Notes under the pieces: generated by a model
What the model was told of the DNA's origin: nothing
Databases searched by the model: none
Seen by the model: only the letters and a program-made list of their open reading frames with translations
Assembly (NCBI RefSeq): GCF_900106995.1
Contig: NZ_FNOK01000003.1
Coordinates: 248,001 to 312,000, forward strand
Reading direction: 5' to 3'
Source of the DNA: Saccharopolyspora shandongensis
GTDB lineage: Bacteria; Actinomycetota; Actinomycetes; Mycobacteriales; Pseudonocardiaceae
DNA: 64,000 nt
Program-made: the position numbers and the translations under genes
Shown here: piece after piece, positions 1-7,159 of the stretch
How positions within the stretch are numbered: position 1 is the first letter of the stretch
Layout: every line of letters begins with the position of its first letter

Positions 1-207
1 ATCACCGAGGAAGGCGCGGCGGTGTCGAAGGCGCCGGTGTCGCTGTCCTCCCGCCCACCGCACCGCATCGGCGTGCAGCCGGGCGAAACCGCGGGCGGCC
101 ACACGGTGTACGTGCTGCCGGAGAACACGGAGCTCACCAAGGTCCGCTGGACGCCCCGCCCGGGCGACGAACAGCGCACCCTCACGTGGGACATCACCGA
201 CCTCTGA
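1..207 (+). CDS. C-terminal end of a probable secreted or envelope protein (cut by window edge)
   Basis: The reading frame is open from base 1 and ends in TGA at 205-207, so only the last 68 residues are visible. They include short beta-strand-like segments (HTVYVLP, KVRWTPRP, LTWDI), which resemble the C-terminus of telokin-like/DUF4352 extracellular domains. That match is from memory and weak. An internal GTG near base 22 could be read as a start, but the frame continues through the edge without a stop, so a truncated larger gene is more likely. No function can be assigned. Confidence 0.5.
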   Translation: MTEEGAAVSKAPVSLSSRPPHRIGVQPGETAGGHTVYVLPENTELTKVRWTPRPGDEQRTLTWDITDL

Positions 208-409
208 ACTTCTTGAATTCCGGCCTCGTTCTGCGCAGCAGGAGCTGCTTCGGCCCGATTCCGCCGCGCGTTCATTCCCGGTCGGCGGGGCCGCAAATCC
301 GGTGAATGCCAGAACTCCACGCCCTCCAGTACGTCTGTCCTGGTGATCTACCGGGGCCGAACGGGCGGGTGGTCTTGCGGTTTGCGCCGCGGTGTGGAGA
401 GCTGGAGTC

Positions 410-1510
410 ATGACCTCTCCGGAGAGCGGTCGCACCAGCGTCGGTGTGCCGCGCGAGACGATGCCCGGTGAACGCCGGGTCGCGCTCGTCCCGGGCGTGG
501 TGGAGCGGTTGTGCGCGCAGGGCCTCGGCGTCGTGGTCGAGGCCGGTGCCGGGCAGGCCGCGCTGATCCCGGACGAGGCGTTCGCCAAGGCGGGCGCGAG
601 CATCGGCGATCCGTGGTCCGCCGACGTCGTGATCAAGGTGAACGCGCCGACCGAGGCGGAGATCGCCCGGCTGTCGCCCGGCTCGGCGCTGATCGGCTTC
701 CTGGCACCGCTGACCGATCCGGACATCGCCGACCGGCTGCGGGCCGCCGGGGTGCAGGGCTTCGCGCTGGAGTCGGTGCCGCGCATCTCCCGGGCCCAGT
801 CGATGGACGCGCTGTCCTCGCAGGCCAACGTCGCGGGATACCGGGCCGTACTGCTGGCGGCGAGCGAATGCACCCGGTTCTTCCCAATGCTGACCACCGC
901 GGCGGGCACCGTGAAGCCCGCGTCGGTGCTGGTGCTCGGCGTCGGGGTGGCCGGCCTGCAGGCGCTGGCGACCGCGAAGCGGCTCGGCGCCCGCACCACC
1001 GGCTACGACGTGCGACCGGAGGTCGCCGACCAGGTGCGCTCGGTGGGCGCCAAATGGCTGGACTTGGGCGTTTCGGCGGTCGGCGAGGGCGGCTACGCCC
1101 GGGAGCTGACCGACGACGAGCACGCCGAGCAGACCCACCGGCTCAACTCGGCCATCGCCGGTTTCGACGTGGTGATCACCACCGCCCTGGTGCCGGGCCG
1201 GCCGGCCCCGAAGCTGGTCCCGGCGGAGGCGGTGCGCCGGATGCGGCCGGGCAGCGTGATCGTCGACCTGGCGGGCGCGGCGGGCGGCAACTGCGAGCTC
1301 AGCGAGCCGGGGCGGACCGTGGTCGGCCACGAGATCACCATCGCGGCCCCGCTGAACCTCCCGGCGAGCATGCCGGAGCACGCCAGCGAGCTCTACGCCC
1401 GCAACGTCCAGGCGCTCCTGGAGCTGATGCTCGTCGACGGCCGCCTCGCGCCCGACCTCACCGACGAGGTCCTCGCCGCCGCCTGCATCACCCGTCCGGA
1501 CCCGGCATGA
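410..1510 (+). CDS. pntAA: NAD(P) transhydrogenase alpha-1 subunit
   Basis: Soluble NAD(H)-binding subunit of the proton-translocating transhydrogenase, which transfers hydride between NADH and NADP+ using the proton gradient. The 366-residue product has the alanine dehydrogenase/PNT N-terminal signature (VPRETMPGERRVALVP) and a Rossmann motif VLVLGVGVAGLQA near residue 173. I chose ATG 410 over an in-frame GTG at 392 because GGAGAG at 396-401 sits 8 nt before it. It lacks the membrane helices of the E. coli fused alpha chain. These lie in the next gene, giving the three-subunit form usual in actinobacteria. Confidence 0.95.
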   Translation: MTSPESGRTSVGVPRETMPGERRVALVPGVVERLCAQGLGVVVEAGAGQAALIPDEAFAKAGASIGDPWSADVVIKVNAPTEAEIARLSPGSALIGFLAPLTDPDIADRLRAAGVQGFALESVPRISRAQSMDALSSQANVAGYRAVLLAASECTRFFPMLTTAAGTVKPASVLVLGVGVAGLQALATAKRLGARTTGYDVRPEVADQVRSVGAKWLDLGVSAVGEGGYARELTDDEHAEQTHRLNSAIAGFDVVITTALVPGRPAPKLVPAEAVRRMRPGSVIVDLAGAAGGNCELSEPGRTVVGHEITIAAPLNLPASMPEHASELYARNVQALLELMLVDGRLAPDLTDEVLAAACITRPDPA

Positions 1511-1549
1511 GCGTCAACGAGCTTCCATAGGCGAACGGGAGGAGAGGCG

Positions 1550-1855
1550 ATGTTCCTGGCCGATCTCGCGGTCCTGGTGCTGGCGGGGTTCGTCGGCTTC
1601 GCGGTGATCTCGAAGGTGCCGAACACGCTGCACACCCCGCTGATGTCCGGCACCAACGCCATCCACGGCATCGTGCTGCTCGGCGGCGTGCTCGTGCTGG
1701 GCTCCGGGGTGGAGGACCTCGGCTCTCAGCTGCTGGCGCTGGTGGCCATCGTGTTCGGCACCATCAACGTCGTCGGCGGATTCCTGGTCACCGACCGGAT
1801 GCTGGGCATGTTCAAGCGGAAGCCGGAGGCGACGCGGAAGGGTGCCGACAAGTGA
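1550..1855 (+). CDS. pntAB: NAD(P) transhydrogenase alpha-2 membrane subunit
   Basis: A 101-residue membrane protein supplying part of the proton channel of the transhydrogenase. Three hydrophobic helices are visible, with the family segment SKVPNTLHTPLMSGTNAIHG between the first two. A GGAGGAGAG ribosome site lies just before the ATG. Its stop codon overlaps the GTG start of pntB, so the two are translationally coupled. The basic C-terminus (MFKRKPEATRKGADK) is typical of split alpha-2 subunits. Confidence 0.95.
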   Translation: MFLADLAVLVLAGFVGFAVISKVPNTLHTPLMSGTNAIHGIVLLGGVLVLGSGVEDLGSQLLALVAIVFGTINVVGGFLVTDRMLGMFKRKPEATRKGADK

Positions 1856-3231
1856 TCACCCTGCGTTCGGTGCTCTACATCCTGGCGTTCGCGCTGTTCA
1901 TCTACGGCCTGATGGGGCTGACCGGCCCGCGCACCGCGGTCCGCGGCAACGCGATCGCGGCGGCGGGCATGGCGGTCGCCGTCGTCGCCACGCTGCTCAC
2001 CCCGGGCCTGGGCAACTGGGGGCTGATCGTGCTGGGCCTGGTGCTCGGCACGGTCATCGGCGTGCCCGCCGCGCGGCGGGTGAAGATGACCGCGATGCCG
2101 CAGATGGTCGCGCTGTTCAACGGCGTCGGCGGCGGCGCGGTGGCGCTCACCGCGTGGGTGGAGTTCCGGGAGACCACCGGGTTCCAGGGCGAGCCGGCGT
2201 TCGTGCCGATCTCAACGCTGTTCGCGGCGATCGTCGGCTCGATCTCGTTCTGGGGCTCGCTCGTCGCCTTCGGCAAGCTGCAGGAGATCGTGCCGGGCCG
2301 CCCGATCACCGTCGGCCGGCTGCAGATGCCGCTGAACGTACTGCTGCTGGCCGGGGCCATCGCCTGCGCCGTGGCGATCGGCCTCGGTGGCACCGCCGAA
2401 CTGCTGGTCGTGGCCGTGCTGGTGCTGGCCGGGCTGGCCGGGATCGCGGTGGTGCTGCCGATCGGCGGGGCCGACATGCCGGTGGTGGTGTCGCTGCTCA
2501 ACGCGTTCACCGGGCTGTCGGCGGCCGCGGCCGGGCTGGCGCTGGGCAACACCGCGATGATCGTGGCGGGCATGCTGGTCGGCGCGTCCGGTTCGATCCT
2601 CACCGACCAGATGGCCAAGGCGATGAACCGGTCGATCCCGTCGATCGTGGCCGGCGGTTTCGGCGGCGGCGCGGCCGAAGCCCCGGCGGCCACCGACGGC
2701 ACGGTGCGCTCGGTCAGCGCGGCCGACGTGGCGATCCAGCTGGTCTACGCCGGGCAGGTGATCGTGGTGCCCGGCTACGGCATGGCGGTCGCGCAGGCCC
2801 AGCACGCGGTGCAGGACATGGCGAAGTTGTTGGCGGACAAGGGAGTTTCCGTCGACTACGCGATCCACCCGGTGGCGGGCCGGATGCCCGGTCACATGAA
2901 CGTGCTGCTCGCCGAGGCCGACGTGCCCTACGAGCAGCTCAAGGAGATGGACGAGATCAACGACGAGTTCGCCCGCGCGGACGTCGCGCTGGTGATCGGC
3001 GCCAACGACGTCACCAACCCGGCGGCCCGCACCGACCCGAACTCGCCGATCTACGGCATGCCGATCCTCAACGTCGACCAGGCGAAGGCGATCGTCGTCC
3101 TGAAGCGCTCGATGCGGGCTGGCTTCGCGGGCGTGGACAACCCGCTCTACACCGACCCGAAGACGACGATGCTCTTCGGCGACGCCAAAGCCTCCGTGCG
3201 GGAAGTGGTCGAAGAGCTCAAGGCGCTGTAG
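1852..3231 (+). CDS. pntB: NAD(P) transhydrogenase beta subunit
   Basis: A 459-residue subunit with about nine N-terminal membrane helices and a C-terminal NADP(H)-binding domain. The NADP domain shows VVPGYGMAVAQAQHAVQDM, the HPVAGRMPGHMNVLLAEA loop and VIGANDVTNPAARTDP, all diagnostic of domain III. The GTG start overlaps the pntAB stop by 4 bp. With pntAA and pntAB it makes a complete operon producing NADPH at the inner membrane. A hairpin at 3339-3365 probably ends the transcript. Confidence 0.96.
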   Translation: MITLRSVLYILAFALFIYGLMGLTGPRTAVRGNAIAAAGMAVAVVATLLTPGLGNWGLIVLGLVLGTVIGVPAARRVKMTAMPQMVALFNGVGGGAVALTAWVEFRETTGFQGEPAFVPISTLFAAIVGSISFWGSLVAFGKLQEIVPGRPITVGRLQMPLNVLLLAGAIACAVAIGLGGTAELLVVAVLVLAGLAGIAVVLPIGGADMPVVVSLLNAFTGLSAAAAGLALGNTAMIVAGMLVGASGSILTDQMAKAMNRSIPSIVAGGFGGGAAEAPAATDGTVRSVSAADVAIQLVYAGQVIVVPGYGMAVAQAQHAVQDMAKLLADKGVSVDYAIHPVAGRMPGHMNVLLAEADVPYEQLKEMDEINDEFARADVALVIGANDVTNPAARTDPNSPIYGMPILNVDQAKAIVVLKRSMRAGFAGVDNPLYTDPKTTMLFGDAKASVREVVEELKAL

Positions 3232-3338
3232 AGCTTTTCTCCGAACTCCTTTGCCTGGCGGTGCGGGTGGCGGAACCTCAGAGAGCCCACGCGTCACCCA
3301 AGTCGAAACAGCCGCTGCAGGACGTGAACCAACCCAGG

Positions 3339-3365
3339 GGCCGTGAGTCTCTTGCTGCCACGGCC
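3339..3365. terminator. Hairpin after the pnt operon
   Basis: GGCCGTG and CACGGCC form a perfect 7-bp stem around a 13-nt loop. It lies between the convergent pntB and the small hypothetical gene ending at 3377. There is no U-tract, which is common for high-GC terminators, so the role is inferred from position. Confidence 0.45.
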
Positions 3366-3376
3366 GCCCGAAGGGC

Positions 3377-3676
3377 TCACGACTCCTTGTCGCGGCGGAA
3401 GATGTTCAGCGGGTTGTTGCGCTTGGGGCGCTCCGGCTTGTTGCGGCTGCGGTACTCCAGCGTCGGCCAGTCCCCCGCTTCGCCCCCCGCCTGGTTCGGC
3501 TCCGGAGCGCCGAGCACCGACGGTGCCGCCTTGCCCACGTCTTCCGCGCTGATCACGTCTCCGAGGCTGGTGAAACCGGCCGGCGGCGTGTCCACGTCGG
3601 CTCCGGCGTCGAACACCGGAATGCCGCTGGGCGGCGTCGGCGCATCCGACCCCTCGAACGACTTCGACTGTGCCAT
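3377..3676 (-). CDS. Small hypothetical protein
   Basis: A 99-residue, proline- and acid-rich protein starting MAQSKSFEGSDAPTPPSG and ending in a basic tail (NKPERPKRNNPLNIFRRDKES). There is no signal peptide or membrane segment. ATG 3676 is favoured because AGGGGG lies a few bases upstream. I recognise no domain. The composition suggests a largely disordered cytoplasmic protein. It lies 45 bp downstream of rluD on the same strand and may be the last gene of the lspA-rluD unit. Confidence 0.6.
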   Translation of the reverse strand: MAQSKSFEGSDAPTPPSGIPVFDAGADVDTPPAGFTSLGDVISAEDVGKAAPSVLGAPEPNQAGGEAGDWPTLEYRSRNKPERPKRNNPLNIFRRDKES

Positions 3677-3721
3677 CAAGCCCCCTTGCTCGTCACAGGC
3701 TTGCCCGCCACCGTACCCGGC

Positions 3722-4651
3722 TCAGCCGTCCTGACCGCGGAGCTCGTCCAGCGCGTGCTGCAGGTCGGCGGGGTAATCGCTTTCGAACGTGACCCAGCCG
3801 CCGGACGGGTGCTCGAAGGAGAGGCTGCGCGCGTGCAACCACTGCCTGGTAATAGCGAGCCGCCGGGCCAGCACCGGATCCGCGCCGTAGGTCAGGTCGC
3901 CGACGCAGGGGTGCTTGATCGCCGCGAAGTGCACCCGGATCTGGTGCGTGCGCCCGGTTTCCAGCTTCACGTCCACCAGCGACGCCGCGCGGAACGCCTC
4001 CGCCGTCTCGTAGTGGGTGATGCTGGGCTTGCCGCCGGTGACGACCGCGAACTTGTAGTCGTGGCGCGGGTGCCGGTCGATCGGCGCGTCGATGGTGCCG
4101 CGGCTCGGGTCCGGATGCCCCTGCACCACCGCGTGGTACCGCTTGTCCACGGTGCGTTCCTTGAACGCGCGCTTGAGCACCGAGTACGCGTGCTCGCTCT
4201 TGGCCACGACCATCACACCCGTGGTGCCCGCGTCGAGGCGGTGCACGACGCCCTGCCGCTCGGAGGCCCCGGAGGTCGCGATGCGCACGCCCGCGGCGGC
4301 GAGCCCGCCGACCACGGTCGGCCCCTCCCAGCCCGGGCTCGGGTGCACGGCGACGCCGATCGGCTTGTCGACCACGACGATGTCGTCGTCCTGGTGCAGG
4401 ATCCTGAGCCCGTACACCGGCACCGCGACGACCTGCAGCGGCTGCTGCGCCAGCGGCAGCGTCACCTCCAGCCAGGCCCCGGCGACCAGCCGGTCCGACT
4501 TGCCCGCCGGGTTGCCGTCGACCAGCACGTCACCGGACTCGGCCAGCGAGGCGACGGCGCTGCGGGACAGGCCGAGCAGCTTCGACAGGCCGGCGTCCAC
4601 GCGCATGCCGTCCAGCCCCTCGGGAACCGGCAGCGTACGGAGGTCCGTCAC
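3722..4651 (-). CDS. rluD: Ribosomal large-subunit pseudouridine synthase, RluD type
   Basis: Isomerises uridines in 23S rRNA to pseudouridine. The 309-residue product has an N-terminal S4 RNA-binding domain (about residues 10-75) and the RsuA/RluD catalytic domain. The catalytic aspartate is in [15 protein letters not shown] near residue 136. GRTHQIRVH is the conserved late motif. GTG 4651 overlaps the lspA stop codon by 4 bp (GTGA). The lspA-rluD pair is a common arrangement in bacteria. Confidence 0.93.
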   Translation of the reverse strand: MTDLRTLPVPEGLDGMRVDAGLSKLLGLSRSAVASLAESGDVLVDGNPAGKSDRLVAGAWLEVTLPLAQQPLQVVAVPVYGLRILHQDDDIVVVDKPIGVAVHPSPGWEGPTVVGGLAAAGVRIATSGASERQGVVHRLDAGTTGVMVVAKSEHAYSVLKRAFKERTVDKRYHAVVQGHPDPSRGTIDAPIDRHPRHDYKFAVVTGGKPSITHYETAEAFRAASLVDVKLETGRTHQIRVHFAAIKHPCVGDLTYGADPVLARRLAITRQWLHARSLSFEHPSGGWVTFESDYPADLQHALDELRGQDG

Positions 4652-5298
4652 GACTGCGCTGCCTTCTTCTTGCGGTGCACGGTGCCGTCGTAGTCGCGGC
4701 CCAGCAGCGACATCAGCACGACCAGGATGCCGCCGCAGACGATGCAGGAGTCGGCGACGTTGAACACCGGCCACACCGCGCCGCCCGGCGCGAACACCGA
4801 CAGGAAGTCCACCACGTGTCCCTGCAGCGGGCCGGGGGCGCGGAAGAACCGGTCGACCAGGTTGCCGCAGGCGCCGCCGAGCACCAGGCCGAGCCCCACC
4901 GCCCAGCCCAGCGAACGCAGCTTCGGCGCCAGCCAGATGATCACGCCGACGACCGCCGTGGCCAGCAGCGCGAGCAGCCAGGTCATGCCGGTGGCCAGCG
5001 AGAACGCGGCGCCGGGATTGCGCAGCACGTCGAGGTAGAGCAGGCCGCCGAACAACTCGACCGGCGGTTTGCCCTCCAGGTTCGCGACCACGGCGACCTT
5101 GGTGAGGATGTCGATGGCCAGGGCCACCACGGCGACCCCGCCCAGCAACCCGAGCAGCTTCCCGGAGGCGCGCTTGGGCGGCTCCTCCGCCGTCCCGGCC
5201 TGCGTATCGAGTGCCTGTTCCGCGGCGGTCGGCTCGGTGCCCGCCTGCTCTGCTGAGGACTCCCTCGGGGAGGACTGCTCGGTGCTCACGACCGCCAT
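4648..5298 (-). CDS. lspA: Lipoprotein signal peptidase (signal peptidase II)
   Basis: Membrane aspartyl protease that cleaves prolipoproteins after lipid attachment. Both catalytic aspartates are present: GNLVDRFFR near residue 146 and FNVADSCIV near residue 180. Four membrane helices follow a cytoplasmic N-terminal extension of about 45 residues rich in Glu, Ala and Thr. A possible -10 (GACAAT, 5297-5302) overlaps the ATG and would place a leaderless start at the in-frame GTG 5289, so the first three residues are uncertain. The gene is coupled to rluD. Confidence 0.94.
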   Translation of the reverse strand: MAVVSTEQSSPRESSAEQAGTEPTAAEQALDTQAGTAEEPPKRASGKLLGLLGGVAVVALAIDILTKVAVVANLEGKPPVELFGGLLYLDVLRNPGAAFSLATGMTWLLALLATAVVGVIIWLAPKLRSLGWAVGLGLVLGGACGNLVDRFFRAPGPLQGHVVDFLSVFAPGGAVWPVFNVADSCIVCGGILVVLMSLLGRDYDGTVHRKKKAAQS

Positions 5299-5364
5299 TG
5301 TCCCCGAACCTGACCGGGCGCATCACGGCAGTACCGATTCGCTGAACCCCGACGCGGAGAACCA

Positions 5365-5486
5365 CCCAATTTTAGGCAAAATCGGAAGCCCTAATCGGTG
5401 CGCCCCGCCACGAAGATTCCCAATTTTAGGCAAAATCGGGAGAACCGGCCCAGCCCGGGAAGCGTCCGATTTTAGGCAAGATCGGG
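5365..5486. repeat. Three copies of a ~21-bp palindromic repeat
   Basis: Copies lie at 5365-5385, 5419-5440 and 5466-5486. Each reads close to CCCGATTTT-AGGC-AAAATCGGG, a dyad with 9-bp arms and a 4-nt loop. Copies 1 and 2 share the same A in the left arm, and copy 3 carries a G in the right arm. Spacing is about 54 and 47 bp. They fill the gap between lspA and the desulfurase-like gene. They could be hairpins in RNA, operators, or copies of a dispersed palindrome. Confidence 0.85.
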
Positions 5487-5520
5487 ACGCATGGAAGTCC
5501 GGTTCCGCGGTACGGAGCAG

Positions 5521-6858
5521 TCAGCCGAGGAAGTCCGGCACCGGGCGCGGGTCGTCGGCGGGCACCCAGCGGCCGTCGACCTGCTCGTAGCGCCACACCG
5601 GGCCCATTGCCACCAGCCGCCGCAGCGCGTTCACCAGGCGGTCGACGTGCTCCGCCGTCGTGCCCAGCCCGACGCTGACGCGCACCGCGCGATCGGCGTC
5701 CGAGCCCGCCCTCGAGAGCAGCCGCCGCGTGGCCACGTGCGCGCAGAACAAGCCGTCGCGGACGCCGATGCCGTGCTCCGCGGAAAGCGCCGCGGCCAGC
5801 AGGCCGGGGTCCTGCCCGTCGATGGTGAAGCTCACCACGCCGACCCGGTCGTGATCGGCGTCGAACAACCGCAGCTCGCGCAGCCCCGGCACGCCGCGCA
5901 GCCCGGCCCGCAGCCGGCGCAGCAGCGTCTCCTCGTGCTCGACGACGTCCGGCCAGTTGGCCGCGAGGGTCTCGCAGGCCTTGGCCAGCGCGTGCACGCC
6001 GACGGTGTTCGGCGAGCCGGCCTCGTGCCGCTCCGGCCCGGTCGTCCAGCTGACCGACCGCTCCTGCACCAGCCGGGTCGCGCCGCCGCCCGCCAGGTAC
6101 GGCTCGGCGGCGTTGAGCCAGTCCGCGCGGCCGATCAGCGCGCCCGCGCCGAACGGCGCGTAGAGCTTGTGCCCGGAAATCGCGACGTAGTCGACGTCGA
6201 GCTCGCCGATCCGCACCGGCCGGTGCGGCGCGAGCTGCGCGGCGTCCAGCACGGTGCGCGCCCCGCGCCGGCGGGCCACCTTCGCGAGCTCCGCGACCGG
6301 CCACACCTCGCCGGTGACGTTGGAGGCGCCCGTGATCACCGCCAGCCGCGGCCCCTCCTGGCATTCGGCCAGCGCGGCGTCGAGCGCGGCGATCGCGTCC
6401 GCCGGCGTCTCCGGCGCGGGCAGGCGGCGCACCCGCGGCCCGGACCAGGGAAGCAGCGCGGCGTGGTGCTCGGTGTCGAAGACGACGACGGAGGTGCCGC
6501 GCGGCAGCGCCCGCCCCAGCAGGTTCAGGGCGTCGGTGGTGTTGCGCGTGAAGATCACCGAGTCGGTGCGCCGGGCGCCGACGAAGGCCCGGAGCTTGTC
6601 CCGGGCGCCCTCGTAGACCCGGGTGCACACCTGGGAGGCGAACCCGGCACCGCGGTGCACGCTCGCGTACCAGGGCAGCAGCTCGTCCACCGCCGACTGC
6701 ACCGGCTCCAGACAGGGCGCGCTCGCCCCGTGGTCGAGGTTCGCGTATCCGATGTGCTCGCCGGTGACCAGCGGAACCTGCAGCGAGCGGCCGACGACGG
6801 CGGGGATCCGGTAGTCCACATCGGACTGCTTCGGGATGTCGATGACGGCAGAAGACAT
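5521..6858 (-). CDS. Cysteine desulfurase-like aminotransferase class V protein, SAM-IV controlled
   Basis: A 445-residue PLP enzyme of fold type I. The Schiff-base lysine is in SGHKLYAPFGAGAL near residue 231. A cysteine sits where the SufS/CsdA active-site cysteine is expected (DGLFCAHVATRR, near residue 371), which supports a desulfurase or selenocysteine-lyase-like reaction. A C-terminal extension (WRYEQVDGRWVPADDPRP) is unusual for SufS. It is not next to suf genes. A strong AGGAGG site (6864-6869) precedes ATG 6858, and the leader is a SAM-IV riboswitch. Expression is therefore tied to S-adenosylmethionine, which suggests sulfur recycling rather than Fe-S assembly. Confidence 0.85.
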   Translation of the reverse strand: MSSAVIDIPKQSDVDYRIPAVVGRSLQVPLVTGEHIGYANLDHGASAPCLEPVQSAVDELLPWYASVHRGAGFASQVCTRVYEGARDKLRAFVGARRTDSVIFTRNTTDALNLLGRALPRGTSVVVFDTEHHAALLPWSGPRVRRLPAPETPADAIAALDAALAECQEGPRLAVITGASNVTGEVWPVAELAKVARRRGARTVLDAAQLAPHRPVRIGELDVDYVAISGHKLYAPFGAGALIGRADWLNAAEPYLAGGGATRLVQERSVSWTTGPERHEAGSPNTVGVHALAKACETLAANWPDVVEHEETLLRRLRAGLRGVPGLRELRLFDADHDRVGVVSFTIDGQDPGLLAAALSAEHGIGVRDGLFCAHVATRRLLSRAGSDADRAVRVSVGLGTTAEHVDRLVNALRRLVAMGPVWRYEQVDGRWVPADDPRPVPDFLG

Positions 6859-6869
6859 GACGGCCTCCT

Positions 6870-7012
6870 AGGGGGCCTCATCGGACCCGTCTGGAGGGGT
6901 CCGCGCTTGCCGATCGCCCTGCACGACCGGCCAGGTCTTCACCCGGGGCACCCCACCGCGGTTGGAGGGTTGCCGGCCAGCAAGCCGGGGCTTGACGCTG
7001 GCACTCATGACC
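6870..7012 (-). ncRNA. SAM-IV riboswitch
   Basis: On the minus strand the leader begins GGTCATGAGTGCCAGCG at 7012 and runs through CCCCGGCTTGCTGG, CGGCAACCCTCCAACCG and GGTGGGGTGCCCCGGGTG to GGCAAGCGCGG near 6900. These conserved blocks are those of the actinobacterial SAM-IV class. After the aptamer, GGACCC and GGGTCC can form a stem, and the CCCCTCC in it can pair with the GGAGG ribosome site. That suggests translational control, with SAM reducing expression. Confidence 0.9.
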
Positions 7013-7023
7013 TTCGAATACGG

Positions 7024-7053
7024 ACCTTAGGAAACCGCCGCGGCAGCGGACAA
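7024..7053 (-). promoter_or_regulatory. Candidate sigma-A promoter for the SAM-IV leader
   Basis: TTGTCC (7048-7053) and TAAGGT (7024-7029) are separated by 18 bp on the minus strand. Transcription would start near 7017, just upstream of the riboswitch 5' end at 7012, so its position fits the leader closely. Confidence 0.5.
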
Positions 7054-7108
7054 CGGCAATCCCGGATCGTGGGAGCGTCCTTGGTCACACCAACCTGGGA
7101 AGCGCGAA

Positions 7109-7145
7109 GGGCGCTTCCCGCCGGGAAATCCGGCGGGAAGCGCCC
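7109..7145. terminator. Perfect 16-bp hairpin terminator after ileS
   Basis: GGGCGCTTCCCGCCGG and its exact complement flank the loop GAAAT. The hairpin lies 15 bp beyond the ileS stop (7160) and upstream of the SAM-IV promoter, separating the two minus-strand units. Confidence 0.8.
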
Positions 7146-7159
7146 TCGACCTCGCGGGA

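Noticed and set aside
5365..5486. CRISPR-like array of short repeats
   Set aside because: Only three copies, each a self-complementary dyad of about 21 bp with uneven spacing, and no cas genes nearby.
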